DNA of 64,000 nt, from assembly GCA_964575025.1 (NCBI GenBank), contig CAZNPV010000001.1, forward strand, positions 1 to 64,000. Reading direction: 5' to 3'. The stretch comes from JABMQB01 sp964575025. Lineage in GTDB: Bacteria > Bacteroidota > Bacteroidia > Bacteroidales > Prolixibacteraceae. Within the stretch, counting starts at the first letter, position 1; every line of letters begins with the position of its first letter. Both the position numbers and the translations under genes were made by a program. Shown here piece after piece: positions 24,653 to 34,343 of the stretch. The notes under the pieces were generated by a model. It made no database searches, was not told where the DNA came from, and was given only the letters and a program-made list of their open reading frames with translations.

Positions 24653-27116
24653 TTGTTAATGTATTGTAAGACAGGTTAAAAACAGATTTAAAATTTCACA
24701 GAATATTTTACTGTTGGAATAATAGGGAACCCACTTTGCTGATATAATTTAATTGGGTTATTTGAATTTCCATCTTCATGGGCATAATAATAAAAAACTG
24801 CATTCTGGCGGTTATAAGCATTATAAATCCCTACTGTCCATGTCCTGGTTTGTAGTTTCTCTTTTTTACTTTTTCTTTCTTTTGTGAAGTTTAACCCTAA
24901 ATCGAGCCGGTGGTAATCACGCATCCGCAGCCAGTTTTTCCCTGGGTATAAATAGGCTTCGCCTGTATATTCAAAAATAGTTGCATCGGGTGATGAAATT
25001 CCCCATGCATCAATATTAGTCGCCAAATATGTTCCGTTTTGGAGAGTTGTGGGATAACCACTTCCATAAATCCAGGTTGCTGAGAAATTTACCTTGCTGG
25101 AGATTTTATAGTTTACGACAACTGAGAAATCATGTCTCCGGTCATATTTGAACGGGTAGGATTTCCCGCCATCAATATTTTCAAATTTTCTGTCCGATTT
25201 TGATAGCGTATAACTCAGCCATCCTGTGGTAATACCCTGTTTCTTCTGAAGCATTAATTCAATTCCCTTTGAGCTTCCGGTTCCGTTTTTTTCTACATTT
25301 TTATCCCACGATTGTGTATTGACAAGTGGCACGCCCCCTTTTATTTCAATCAATTGTTTCATTTTCTTTGAGTACAGGTCAACACTTATTTGATAAGTGC
25401 CGTTTTTCAGGGTTTTTGCATAACCAACCGAGTATTGGGATGAAATTGCCGGTGGAATTTCTGGCGATGATGGAAGCCAGATATCAGTTGGGAAAGTACT
25501 GCCTGAATATGTTAACATGTGGACAGGTTGCATCATTTCGGTATATCCAATTTTTATTGAACCCTTTTTATTGAATAGGAAGTTTGTAATGATCCGTGGT
25601 TCAACTGAAAAATAATTTTCCCCTTCAACATTAAAATAACTGATACGAAAACCGGCATTTGCAGAGAACCAATTAAACGGATGGTACTCGTTTTCGAGGT
25701 ATAAAAAAGAATGAATGGCCTGTGTTTTGTTTTTTGTGCCTAATATTGTATCGGTTAACGATTCATTGTATTCATTTCTGTATTTTATCTGTCCCGGGAT
25801 AAACCAGTTATATGATGTCCCACCTCCATACCTGAGCTGGTAATTATTGTTTATATACCAGTTAAAATCAGCTTTCACGCCAACGTCGTGTACGGCGGTT
25901 GAATAGAAATTTTTCCCGCTGACATCTTCAGCACGGAATGTAAGGTTATTAAAATACCTGTACCGTGTATAATGTAAGGTTATATCGCTGTTCGACTTTT
26001 CGTTGTAAATATGGTTCCAGCGGATGGTTGAAAGCACATTCCCCCAGGTATATTTTGCCTTGCTCCTGATTCTTTCTTCCCGGTCATTAAAATAGAACCC
26101 CAGGTGGTCGTCGCCGCCATACAGGCTAAAATAAAAACGGTTGTTTTCGTTTTCTTCGTGGCTGACTTTCCCGTAAAAATCATAAAAATTGTATCCGAGC
26201 GAAGCATATTTAAATGCGATTTTTGTAATAGGCCGCAGCAAAAAATCGATCCACATCCTGCGTATGGAAACAATATAGGATGTTTTATCTTTAATAATTG
26301 GTCCTTCGAGGGTCAGGTCTCCCGAAACCAGGCCAATTCCATAGCTACCGTGAAATTCTTTTTTATTCCCTTCTTTCATCCGTAAATCAATTACCGATGA
26401 TAACCTTCCGCCAAAACGCGCAGGGAAACTGCCTTTATAAAGTTTGATGTTTTTCAGGATATCGGGGTGGAAAACCGACACAAAGCCACCGAGGTGGTTG
26501 ACATAATACATGGGCGAGCCATCGAGCATAAACAGGTTCTGGTCGGGGCTACCACCACGGATGTATAAACCACTACGGCCATCGCTGCCACCTTGTACCC
26601 CGGGTAATAGCTGCATTGCCTTAAGTACATCGGGTTCACCCAGCATGGGCATGTTTTTTACCTGTATTACCGGAAGCTCGAAAACTCCTAATTCCAGACG
26701 TTCTTCAATCGGTTTTTGGGCAACCACATCAACTTTTCCCAGTTCAATACCGGGCTCAAGGTATATATCCAGACGGGTATTTCCTGTAATTTCAATTTCT
26801 TTCTGAAAAAGCCTGTATCCCACGTAACTGGCTTTTATATTTACAAACCGGCTTTCGGTTTCGAGGCTGTAAAAACCGTATACATCGGTGCTGATGCCTT
26901 TGTTATCGGGTAATAAAACTACGTTTGCGCCAATTAGAGGCTCTCCGGTATTTTTATCTTTTACCAGCCCACTAATGGTTTTTTTGTTTTGCCCCGATGC
27001 AAGCAAAGAAAAACTACAGAATAATATAAATATTAATTGCCTGGCCATTTATTAAATGTTTGGATAGAATCGGGGTAGATCTCATATAATTTTGAAGAAT
27101 ACCCGGCAAAAATACC
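24653..27116. repeat. 2.46-kb near-identical block, copy in unit A
   Basis: Matches 38409-40872 at a constant offset of 13756. It covers the whole TonB receptor gene and the last ~25 codons of the DUF4249 gene. The encoded receptors are identical over all 786 residues; at DNA level the one difference I noticed is a silent base near the stop codon. Confidence 0.95.
24688..27048 (-). CDS. TonB-dependent receptor with carboxypeptidase-regulatory-like domain (unit A)
   Basis: Outer-membrane active-transport barrel, 786 aa. A signal peptide is followed by a CarboxypepD_reg-like beta domain (about 22-105; ISGLVKDKNTGEPLIGANV) and then a plug domain (about 125-230; LYIRGGSPDQNLFMLDG, FPARFGGRLSSVIDLRMKEG). 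The rest is a beta-barrel ending in KYSVKF with the aromatic C-terminus needed for barrel assembly. It needs TonB-ExbBD energy; substrate unknown. It is the last gene of unit A and overlaps the DUF4249 gene by 16 bases. The protein is identical to the unit C receptor, which points to very recent duplication or gene conversion. Confidence 0.93.
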   Translation of the reverse strand: MARQLIFILFCSFSLLASGQNKKTISGLVKDKNTGEPLIGANVVLLPDNKGISTDVYGFYSLETESRFVNIKASYVGYRLFQKEIEITGNTRLDIYLEPGIELGKVDVVAQKPIEERLELGVFELPVIQVKNMPMLGEPDVLKAMQLLPGVQGGSDGRSGLYIRGGSPDQNLFMLDGSPMYYVNHLGGFVSVFHPDILKNIKLYKGSFPARFGGRLSSVIDLRMKEGNKKEFHGSYGIGLVSGDLTLEGPIIKDKTSYIVSIRRMWIDFLLRPITKIAFKYASLGYNFYDFYGKVSHEENENNRFYFSLYGGDDHLGFYFNDREERIRSKAKYTWGNVLSTIRWNHIYNEKSNSDITLHYTRYRYFNNLTFRAEDVSGKNFYSTAVHDVGVKADFNWYINNNYQLRYGGGTSYNWFIPGQIKYRNEYNESLTDTILGTKNKTQAIHSFLYLENEYHPFNWFSANAGFRISYFNVEGENYFSVEPRIITNFLFNKKGSIKIGYTEMMQPVHMLTYSGSTFPTDIWLPSSPEIPPAISSQYSVGYAKTLKNGTYQISVDLYSKKMKQLIEIKGGVPLVNTQSWDKNVEKNGTGSSKGIELMLQKKQGITTGWLSYTLSKSDRKFENIDGGKSYPFKYDRRHDFSVVVNYKISSKVNFSATWIYGSGYPTTLQNGTYLATNIDAWGISSPDATIFEYTGEAYLYPGKNWLRMRDYHRLDLGLNFTKERKSKKEKLQTRTWTVGIYNAYNRQNAVFYYYAHEDGNSNNPIKLYQQSGFPIIPTVKYSVKF

Positions 27117-27920
27117 ATAGCCATTTTCAATATTAGAATATAAAGGGAGAGGCTCGTAAACTTCCCAGAAATCATAATCCTGGGTATATTCATGGATGAT
27201 CCAGGATTTGATATATTTATATCCTTCTTCCGAGAAAGCATAAATTCTCACATAGGTTGCCTCGTCACTATATAGCCTGATTTTTACATTGGTAGATGCC
27301 CCATCAAATAATTCATCATTAAAAACAAGTATTTCAGGGTAATACTGGCTTATCCCTTCATTTAAAATTTCAGGCGAAAAACTTGTAATCTGATATGAAT
27401 AATACTTACCGTTTTCTTTTTTCTTTTGGATTGAAATCCCATAATAATCTTTCCCCGGGTTATTATCGGTTAACTGAATATAGGCCTCAGAATATTCATC
27501 TCCTTCTTCATCTTTGCAAATATTCTTAAGATATTCTATGTTCGTTATTTGCAAATTAAATTGAGGTATAATATCATTGCTACAGATATTTTCATACCCA
27601 TTGATTTCTACTCTCAAATGATATGTTTCCCCTTCATCAGGTATAAGCCCTGAGTTTGTATAAGACCCGGCTTCATTATAAAATAAAGTGTCAGTAATAT
27701 TTCCGGATAAGATATATACTTGTGCATTTCCTATTAATTCGAAAGTATCGGTAAGTAAACTTTTGGGGAAGCTTAAATGGATTGCGAAAGGGGTATTATC
27801 GCTAAACCAGCAGTTGGCCACAGGTTTTTTATCAATATCAGGACTTTCAACCTCAATGATTTCCTGGCAAGAAAACATTGAAATATAAACTAATATCATA
27901 AACAACCGATTAATGCTCAT
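27033..27920 (-). CDS. DUF4249 lipoprotein (unit A, second copy)
   Basis: 295 aa, lipobox SMFSC (Cys18). The DUF4249 pattern is clear: VESPDIDKKPVANCWFSDNTPFAIHLS near the N-terminus and DYDFWEVYEPLPLYSNIENGYGIFAGY near the C-terminus. DUF4249 proteins are encoded beside TonB receptors of this type, which suggests a partner lipoprotein on the receptor, but the function is unproven. It overlaps the receptor gene by 16 bases and the preceding DUF4249 gene by 11. Its last ~25 codons are identical to those of unit C, while the codons just before resemble its own upstream neighbour, so it is a mosaic. Confidence 0.88.
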   Translation of the reverse strand: MSINRLFMILVYISMFSCQEIIEVESPDIDKKPVANCWFSDNTPFAIHLSFPKSLLTDTFELIGNAQVYILSGNITDTLFYNEAGSYTNSGLIPDEGETYHLRVEINGYENICSNDIIPQFNLQITNIEYLKNICKDEEGDEYSEAYIQLTDNNPGKDYYGISIQKKKENGKYYSYQITSFSPEILNEGISQYYPEILVFNDELFDGASTNVKIRLYSDEATYVRIYAFSEEGYKYIKSWIIHEYTQDYDFWEVYEPLPLYSNIENGYGIFAGYSSKLYEIYPDSIQTFNKWPGN

Positions 27921-28866
27921 TATAAATTAACGTTGAGTCAGGGTAAATCTCATATAATTCTGAAGAATACCCGGCAAAAATACCGTATCCGTTTTCTATA
28001 TTCGAATACAAGGGCAGTGGTTCATACACTTCCCAAAAATCATAATCCTGGGTATATTCATGGATGATCCAGGATTTGATATAATTGTAAGCCTCAGGGG
28101 AAAAATTGAAAAATCGCAACCAAAATTTTGAATTAACTTCTTTTTCAAAATAAAAATTCACATCAACATTTACATTTTTAAAATAATCATCCTTAAACAA
28201 TAATAAAGGTGGATAATACTGATCTAATCCTTCAGTTGTAATAACCGGATCAAAACTTCCTAATCCTGAAGAAGTATAATTGTTTTTGTCTTCGATAATT
28301 GTAATTTCACCATTTATATAATTATGAATCAGGCTGTTTTTTATTGCAGCAACACCGAGATGATCACTATATCCCCAATCATTAATTATATTACACTTAA
28401 TTATTTGAACCGGTATTTTCCCTTCTTCTCCTGTTCCCTCAACTGGTTTTGTAATAAACCCAGAGGCAGAATTTGTAGATTGGAACCTGGTTAATGAATT
28501 CGGTATTTTATCCGAAGCAATTAGTTTTTCGTATCCGGGAATAATAACCGATATTGAATACTCAATTCCTCTTTCAGGATAAAAGTCTTTTATGGAATAA
28601 AACCCTACCCCAGCATGTGGAAGGGTTTTTTCAGAAATCCCTTCTCCACTGATTATAACATCAGCATTTTTAATAAAGTATGAATTGGTATCATTTGGTG
28701 CTTTTGTAAGACTGACATTTACAACAAATGGTTCATCAGGTGTAAACAGGCAGTTAACTACAGGTTTAATTTCTGTTTCCGGCAGATCGACCTCAATGGT
28801 TTTGTAGCAGGAAACTGCCCCAATACAGACAAAAAATATCATTAGACACTTAGTTAATATTTGCAT
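27910..28866 (-). CDS. DUF4249 lipoprotein (unit A, first copy)
   Basis: 318 aa, lipobox GAVSC (Cys20). Same family as its neighbour, with DLPETEIKPVVNCLFTPDEPFVVNVS at the N-terminus and the SWIIHEYTQDYDFWEVYEPLPLYSNI block near the C-terminus. Unit A is the only unit with two DUF4249 genes. The two share a nearly identical C-terminal segment but differ before it, as expected from duplication followed by divergence or from conversion. It begins two bases after the barrel gene. Confidence 0.88.
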   Translation of the reverse strand: MQILTKCLMIFFVCIGAVSCYKTIEVDLPETEIKPVVNCLFTPDEPFVVNVSLTKAPNDTNSYFIKNADVIISGEGISEKTLPHAGVGFYSIKDFYPERGIEYSISVIIPGYEKLIASDKIPNSLTRFQSTNSASGFITKPVEGTGEEGKIPVQIIKCNIINDWGYSDHLGVAAIKNSLIHNYINGEITIIEDKNNYTSSGLGSFDPVITTEGLDQYYPPLLLFKDDYFKNVNVDVNFYFEKEVNSKFWLRFFNFSPEAYNYIKSWIIHEYTQDYDFWEVYEPLPLYSNIENGYGIFAGYSSELYEIYPDSTLIYNEH

Positions 28867-28868
28867 CT

Positions 28869-29417
28869 TTAATACTTTATCCCAATACCTAAATAGAATC
28901 GATTGGTATTAATTAAACCGGCAGAACCTGATAAAAATAGATTATTATTTAAATAATATTTTATTCCAACTTTATAATATTGAATCCATTCCTGCTGATC
29001 CTTTTTATCAGGTGAGACATAAATAATTCCGGTATGGTATGAAAACGAACTTGTTATATTCAAATCAAAATTATAAAGTAAAGTCCATTCCAAACTTTTA
29101 TTAACTATTGGAATAACAGATAGTGAAATCCTTATTCCCAATAGATCACTATTATTAACTGTTTCTTCGTCTTGAATATAAAATTTGGACCAGTACCTGT
29201 CGTGGAATAATCCTATTGAAGCAAATTCCATGATTCCATAAGTAATACTAAAATCATTATTATAAACAGGAAAGAATTCGCCATAAGTGTTAGCAAACAT
29301 AAATTGTGATTCTATGCTAATTTTGTTTTTTATATTATTCCGTGGAATAGGACTGTCTTGAGCATTTAAAGAACATGCGCAGATTAATAATATTAAAGTT
29401 GATGTAAATATTCTCAT
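28869..29417 (-). CDS. Small outer-membrane beta-barrel-like protein (unit A)
   Basis: 182 aa with a signal peptide (MRIFTSTLILLICACSLNAQ) and alternating hydrophobic and polar strands. It ends in SGSAGLINTNRFYLGIGIKY, with a C-terminal aromatic as in outer-membrane barrels. It is homologous to the unit C protein at 41752-42309 (shared FFP..NN.FSITYG and GLINTNR.Y.G.G motifs). Family name not recognised. Its fixed place after the lipoprotein gene suggests they act together. Confidence 0.75.
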   Translation of the reverse strand: MRIFTSTLILLICACSLNAQDSPIPRNNIKNKISIESQFMFANTYGEFFPVYNNDFSITYGIMEFASIGLFHDRYWSKFYIQDEETVNNSDLLGIRISLSVIPIVNKSLEWTLLYNFDLNITSSFSYHTGIIYVSPDKKDQQEWIQYYKVGIKYYLNNNLFLSGSAGLINTNRFYLGIGIKY

Positions 29418-29432
29418 TAATTTAAATATTAA

Positions 29433-29455
29433 GAGACCAGACTTAATCCGGCCTC
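29433..29455 (-). promoter_or_regulatory. Intercistronic hairpin after the unit A lipoprotein gene
   Basis: On the minus-strand RNA GAGGCCGGA pairs with TCTGGTCTC (9 bp, two G-U). The pairing is complete only on the sense strand, which favours a role in RNA. It lies 8 bases after the lipoprotein stop and no T-run follows, so it is not a simple terminator. Hairpins of unrelated sequence occupy the same place in units B, C and D. Confidence 0.65.
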
Positions 29456-29463
29456 AATTACTA

Positions 29464-30510
29464 CTATTGACATTCGCTAACGTGGGTGTTGCAATTTATA
29501 TTAAAAGTAATATTATCATTTTGACCATTCCATTGAGGAGTAATGCCATTTTCCCAAATCTCCCATCTAAATGTCGCTGTAACATCATAACATCGAACCC
29601 TTTTAGTTCCATGAAATGGCCTCCATTCTGGACCATCCTGGCTACTGTTTACATATTCCAATTCATTAATTGATCCAGACTTTGCACTTTCATTTTTGCG
29701 ATCATACTTATAGGTTCCATTAATAGTAAATTTTAATGTAACCAATTCTCCTCCTACCACAAATCCTGCATGAATCAAAGGATCTGTTTTTATTTTAGCA
29801 ATTATTGATTTGAAAATGGCTGAATATTGATAGCACAATTTTGATTTTATATTGACATAATATCCATATGCTGCATTTGGTACTGGTGGTGGATAAGTAT
29901 TTGATTGGAAACTCCATTCCTTTTTCTTATCATTATTATTTCTACATCTTGGAGCACTTTTCAATGATAAAGTTTCTTCTCCTCTGATAATAGGAAAGGC
30001 ATCTTCATAAACTAAGAATATGAAATCCGGTTTTTCAGTATTTATACTTTTAAAATTGCAACTTTCATTTAATTCTAATTCATAAGCATATGTTTTCTGA
30101 TTAATTGGATCTTCTTTAAACAGATATTGTCCTACTACAATTTCCATTTCAGGATTGAGTAGAGTTTGAAATAATTCATCGGGAAATAATTCTGCTTTTT
30201 CAGGATTGTTCTTGTATTCCAAACGATAACTCTTAAAATCGATTTCCTTTTCAAATAAGGGGAAATTTTCATCGCCCAGGTTAGCCAGGAAATCAATTCC
30301 TTTCTGAAACTCTTCTTCGCTTTCAAAAACCAGCCGGTTATTTTCAACAGAAAAAGCAATATCGTTTAATCCAACAAACATCGGGTTGGTAACCACTTCC
30401 TGTGGTTGATCACCATCAGTCATCTGACTGATAATAGGATCATCTTTCTGGCATCCATTAAAAATAGTTAATAACAGTACTACCATAAATAACTTAATTA
30501 AATTTTTCAT
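29464..30510 (-). CDS. Surface-type lipoprotein with constant N-terminus and variable ectodomain (unit A)
   Basis: 348 aa, family not recognised. Lipobox IFNGC (Cys20), followed directly by QKDD, which matches the lipoprotein export signal (K followed by two acidic residues) described in Bacteroidota for surface-exposed lipoproteins. The first ~63 residues are identical to those of the unit C protein and nearly so to unit D; after LVFE the sequences diverge strongly. Shared islands are LLNPEMEIVVG.YLF, IFKSIIAK and WRPF.G. The many Cys, Asn and Tyr in the ectodomain suit an extracellular domain. It is the first gene of unit A, after the shared leader. Confidence 0.85.
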   Translation of the reverse strand: MKNLIKLFMVVLLLTIFNGCQKDDPIISQMTDGDQPQEVVTNPMFVGLNDIAFSVENNRLVFESEEEFQKGIDFLANLGDENFPLFEKEIDFKSYRLEYKNNPEKAELFPDELFQTLLNPEMEIVVGQYLFKEDPINQKTYAYELELNESCNFKSINTEKPDFIFLVYEDAFPIIRGEETLSLKSAPRCRNNNDKKKEWSFQSNTYPPPVPNAAYGYYVNIKSKLCYQYSAIFKSIIAKIKTDPLIHAGFVVGGELVTLKFTINGTYKYDRKNESAKSGSINELEYVNSSQDGPEWRPFHGTKRVRCYDVTATFRWEIWENGITPQWNGQNDNITFNINCNTHVSECQ

Positions 30511-30822
30511 TTCTTTGTACAGTTTTATGGAATGGGGAGTTGCTGCTCCCCACTCCGGTTAGTAAAACATTCTTGCAACCCGGTTCTTTACAAAGGGCTG
30601 GGTTGCTTCTTCCCCTTGAATTCCGGTGAGCGCAATCCCCGCCAGCTCTGCTGCGGGGTTAGCGAACAAAACACTAAAAAAGTCCTTGACGGAATCGGAT
30701 TCCTCGCCAGCTCTGCTGCGAGGAGTTTCAATTATATAGTGATGAAGCTCGATTAACATTGCAATATTTCTGTTATATCTCCGGGAAAAGGCAGGGGCCT
30801 TTGGCCAGAGGGTTAAATGCTT
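30511..30822 (-). promoter_or_regulatory. Conserved leader of unit A
   Basis: About 310 bases nearly identical to 36304-36615 and 43421-43732, and partly to 50311-50508. As minus-strand RNA it contains ordered hairpins: GGGGAG-CAGCAA-CTCCCC (30533-30552, ending 22 bases before the ATG), GCAACCC / GGGTTGC (30575-30606), and the twin hairpins of the 111-bp element. I read it as a shared 5' UTR/promoter region. A 66-codon open frame in it is an unlikely gene. The gap on to 31062 shows only the unit B terminator. Confidence 0.75.
30619..30729. mobile_element. 111-bp miniature element in leader A
   Basis: Starts AATTCCGGTGAG and ends GAGGAGTTTC; weak terminal inverted repeats (TTGAAttCC / TTGAAacTCC) when one flanking base is included. 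Two hairpins inside share the loop AGCAGAGCTG but have compensating stems, CCTCGC/GCGAGG and CCCCGC/GCGGGG. Copies occur at 36412-36522, 43529-43639 and, outside a leader, 36725-36835. The unit D leader lacks it cleanly, giving an empty site. Confidence 0.75.
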
Positions 30823-31021
30823 TTTACGTATTACAAGTTACAAAAAAGAAAGGTAAGAAAGGATAATAAAAATGTTAAAAATAAATGGGGGGGTGGAATT
30901 ATTATAAATAAAATTTTATTGGCTTAAGTTAATAATTGCCAGGCAACTATTACCAACGAAATTCTGGAAATTGTCAGTGGCGCCGAAGCACTGAAAGGAT
31001 AAACAACATTAATATAATTCA

Positions 31022-31054
31022 AAAATCCCGGGCTGGTTGATCCGGGATTTTTTT
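31022..31054 (-). terminator. Terminator of unit B
   Basis: ATCCCGG / CCGGGAT hairpin with runs of T on the exit side, just after the unit B receptor stop at 31063. Confidence 0.85.
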
Positions 31055-31062
31055 TATGGATT

Positions 31063-33420
31063 TTACCATTTGTATGTATAAGACACAGAAGGAATTATAG
31101 GAAATAAACTCACCTGCTTCATTTTATTTCCTTTTTTATAATAATACCAAGGATTTAAACGGTTATAAATATTATAAACTGAAAAATTCCATGTATTTAT
31201 TTTATCGGCATTTTTTCGTTCAATAGTATATGAGATGCTTAAGTTGTGGAAGTCGGGCATTTTATAATTATTTACCGAATTAATCAAACTTCTTTGTTTA
31301 AACCAATCGGGGCTGTACCGCGTGTTTTCCATCAAAGGTAAGGGGATTCCCTGGTATTCCTGTAGTGCCAGTGTCATATTTTTACCTGATGCATAATTAA
31401 AATTCACAGACAAATTACGGTCAATAATGATATCTTTTTTATGTTTTTCCTTAAACCCATAGTTGAGATTTATATTTAATTTATGCCTGCGGTCGTAGGC
31501 ATAAGGAAAAGATTTTCCAAAATTTAGGTCTTGAAATTGGCGGGTACTTTTTGAGAGGGTGTATGCCAGCCACCCTTTTAAACTGCCAGTTGTTTTTTCG
31601 GCCATTAATTCCAGCCCGTATGATTTGCCTTTGCCTGAAGTGATAAAATCTTCCCAACTTTCACCCCGTTCCTTGATAGCGGGTGTGCTGCTACGGTATT
31701 GTAAAACATCATTCAGCAAAGAATAATATACTTCAGAAGAAAAATTATAATTTGTATTTGGTTTCCAAAACAGGCCTGCTGAAATGAGGTTGGATGTACC
31801 GGGTTTAATTTTATTGGTCGATGAAACCCAAAATTCGGTGGGGATTCCAAGGGTTGTGTTTTGTAATTGATGAAGGTATTGCTTCATCCTGTTATAGGAT
31901 ATTTTAGCTGATAATTTTTCAGATATTAAATACCGAAGTGTTGCCCGCGGACGTAAACTAACATAGTTTTTCCCCTTTGTTGACATTGATCCAATACGTA
32001 TTCCAACGTTGCCTTTTAGCTTTTTTGTCAAATCAACATCACTTTCCAGGTAAAACTCCGAAATAAAATTCCGGGTAAAAACATCTCTATTTAATTCAAA
32101 AGAAACAGAATCTGATTTATACGAAATTATTTCGGGGCTAAACTTCTGAAAAGAAAATATATACCCAAACTTAACTTGTGCCGAAGATTCCGGAAACCAA
32201 TCAAAATCACCTTTTATTGATAAATCATTCAAATTGTTGTACCCTTTATATTGTTCATCCCCTTTTTTATCGAACCGATTTAAGTACTCTTGCCTGAAAC
32301 GGCTGTTGTAGGCCGAAAAATTAGCAAATAATGTGGGTGAAAAAACGTGGTTCCAGCGTAATACACTTGTAAGGTTTTGCCAATTGTAGCTAAATTTCAG
32401 ATAGTCGTTGAAACTTTCGCCATTATCTTCCATTACAAAAGCATCTTTACCGGTATAAAAACTAAGGTAAATACGGTTATTGGTATTTATAATCCAGTTT
32501 GTTTTAGCGTTTATATCCCAAAATCCATAGGTCACTATCTGTGCATCTTCATTTTGGTTTTCTAATCTTTGAGCAGCCAATAGAAGTAAATTTGCCCAGG
32601 TTGTCCGTGCCGAAAACATAAATGATACTTTTTCTTTTACAATTGGCCCTTCCAGATTTAATCGTCCGGCGATAGGGTTTACAGAAAAAGTCCCACTATT
32701 TTTTTTCAGGTTTCCCTCTTTCATGCTGACATCAAGCACTGAACTCAGCCTTCCTCCAAAACGAGCAGGTAAACTTCCTTTATATAGTTTGGTTTCGCTA
32801 ATGGCATCGTTGTTAAATGCCGACATAAAACCCCAAAGGTGGTTTACATTATAAACCGGGACTCCGTCGAGTTGGATAAGTGTTTGGTCGGTGCTGCCAC
32901 CACGGACACTAAATCCGGTTGAACCTTCGGTAGAAAATGAAACACCCGGCAACAATTGTATGGCTTTTAACAAATCGGGCTCGCCAAGTACGGTGGGTAT
33001 TTTTGTTACTTCTTTTGCGCTTAGCCTATGAATACCCATCGAAGGTGAAAGAAGGAATTTTTCGTTGTTAGAAGCTTTTACTACTACTTCGTTTAATTGG
33101 TTATTGGTTTTAAGCTGAATCTGAACAAGTGTATCCTTTTTAAATGTAGAATTCAGGATATATGTTTCATATCCCACAAACCGAAACACAACATTCACTT
33201 TTCCATGAGGAATGGTTAAGCTAAAAAAACCAAAATCGTTGCTTGTGGTACCTTTACCTGTTTCCGGGACAAAAATTGTTGCCCCTGCCAACCGTTCTCC
33301 TGTGGCTTTATCAGAAATATACCCGTTTATTGTGATGTTTCCCTGAGAAAAAACATGGTTTGAAAATACAAGATTAACAAAAACAATCATAATAAACTGT
33401 ATCCGATATTTTCTACTCAT
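31063..33420 (-). CDS. TonB-dependent receptor (unit B)
   Basis: 785 aa, same architecture as the unit A receptor: signal peptide, CarboxypepD_reg-like domain (INGYISDKATGERLAGATIFVP), plug (FSVRGGSTDQTLIQLDGVPVYNVNHLWG, LPARFGGRLSSVLDVSMKEG) and barrel ending SVSYTYKW. It is clearly divergent from the A/C sequence, so it escaped the recent conversion. It starts 3 bases after the DUF4249 gene. Substrate unknown. Confidence 0.93.
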   Translation of the reverse strand: MSRKYRIQFIMIVFVNLVFSNHVFSQGNITINGYISDKATGERLAGATIFVPETGKGTTSNDFGFFSLTIPHGKVNVVFRFVGYETYILNSTFKKDTLVQIQLKTNNQLNEVVVKASNNEKFLLSPSMGIHRLSAKEVTKIPTVLGEPDLLKAIQLLPGVSFSTEGSTGFSVRGGSTDQTLIQLDGVPVYNVNHLWGFMSAFNNDAISETKLYKGSLPARFGGRLSSVLDVSMKEGNLKKNSGTFSVNPIAGRLNLEGPIVKEKVSFMFSARTTWANLLLLAAQRLENQNEDAQIVTYGFWDINAKTNWIINTNNRIYLSFYTGKDAFVMEDNGESFNDYLKFSYNWQNLTSVLRWNHVFSPTLFANFSAYNSRFRQEYLNRFDKKGDEQYKGYNNLNDLSIKGDFDWFPESSAQVKFGYIFSFQKFSPEIISYKSDSVSFELNRDVFTRNFISEFYLESDVDLTKKLKGNVGIRIGSMSTKGKNYVSLRPRATLRYLISEKLSAKISYNRMKQYLHQLQNTTLGIPTEFWVSSTNKIKPGTSNLISAGLFWKPNTNYNFSSEVYYSLLNDVLQYRSSTPAIKERGESWEDFITSGKGKSYGLELMAEKTTGSLKGWLAYTLSKSTRQFQDLNFGKSFPYAYDRRHKLNINLNYGFKEKHKKDIIIDRNLSVNFNYASGKNMTLALQEYQGIPLPLMENTRYSPDWFKQRSLINSVNNYKMPDFHNLSISYTIERKNADKINTWNFSVYNIYNRLNPWYYYKKGNKMKQVSLFPIIPSVSYTYKW

Positions 33421-33423
33421 GGC

Positions 33424-34317
33424 TTAGTGTCTTGTAAAATCTTTAGAAACGCTGTTGATGGAACCAAAAATCCCGACACCTCCATGTATGTTTGAATATA
33501 CGGGGAAAGGTGAATAAATGATCGGCAAATCTTCGGCATTTAATTCCATATCGAGCAAAAGGAGGCTCGATTTTATGTATTTATCAAGATGATAATCGAC
33601 CGATAGCAAAAATACTTCCAAAGGATAATCGATACCTCTGAAATAAATGACTAAATCTACTGTACCATTGGGTAATTCAAGGTCAGTGAACCGTACATAA
33701 AAGTCGTATTCAAATTTAAACACCCCATCCTCGGAAATATATTGATTAAAATCATCGGCATACTCAAAATCAGAAAATAATTCACCGGCAATGTCTTTTC
33801 GACGCTTTTCACCACCTCCGGTAAGTTCGCTTGCCGAAGCCCAATAATAATTTTTTTCATCGGGATTATCTGTTAATGATATTTGATAATATTTTAATAG
33901 ATTTTCAGGGTTCGCAACTTTTATCGTTGCATCAACCGGCAAAGGGACAAGTGTTTCAGCCCAAATTTTTTTCCCATTGATTTTTGTTTCTATCCGGTAT
34001 TTTTTACCCGCTTGAACCGATATTGGTAAAATATAAGCGCTACTGTCGGTCCATATAAATTCACCCACACTTTCACCTTCTTCGAAAAGGTGGATAGCAG
34101 CATTTGTATTAGCTTCAAATTTTGAGGATGATTGTATCGGATTTGAATAAGATAACCATGCAACAACCGTATCTTTTCCTGTATCGAGAATACAGTTTAG
34201 AACTACCTCCCGGGTTTCATTGTTTTCGATTATGTTAACATCGCGGATACATCCGAAATACATAAAAGCAAGTAAAAACAGTCCCAGTGCCAATCGCCAA
34301 TTTTTAAAAATTATCAT
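33424..34317 (-). CDS. DUF4249 lipoprotein (unit B)
   Basis: 297 aa, lipobox MYFGC (Cys23). Matches the DUF4249 outline (ETREVVLNCILDTGKDTVVAWLS near the start; LPIIYSPFPVYSNIHGGVGIFGS near the end) but is the most divergent of the five copies here. Three bases separate it from the receptor gene, so the two are co-translated. Confidence 0.85.
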   Translation of the reverse strand: MIIFKNWRLALGLFLLAFMYFGCIRDVNIIENNETREVVLNCILDTGKDTVVAWLSYSNPIQSSSKFEANTNAAIHLFEEGESVGEFIWTDSSAYILPISVQAGKKYRIETKINGKKIWAETLVPLPVDATIKVANPENLLKYYQISLTDNPDEKNYYWASASELTGGGEKRRKDIAGELFSDFEYADDFNQYISEDGVFKFEYDFYVRFTDLELPNGTVDLVIYFRGIDYPLEVFLLSVDYHLDKYIKSSLLLLDMELNAEDLPIIYSPFPVYSNIHGGVGIFGSINSVSKDFTRH

Positions 34318-34343
34318 CGTTTTCTGATTTCCGAATTGAGCTT

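Noticed and set aside
30559..30759. A 66-codon open frame on the minus strand, identical in leaders A, B and C (also 36352-36552, 43469-43669)
   Set aside because: It spans the 111-bp element and its hairpins, is destroyed in leader D where the element is absent, and its identity is explained by recent duplication. No family features. A structured leader is the better reading.
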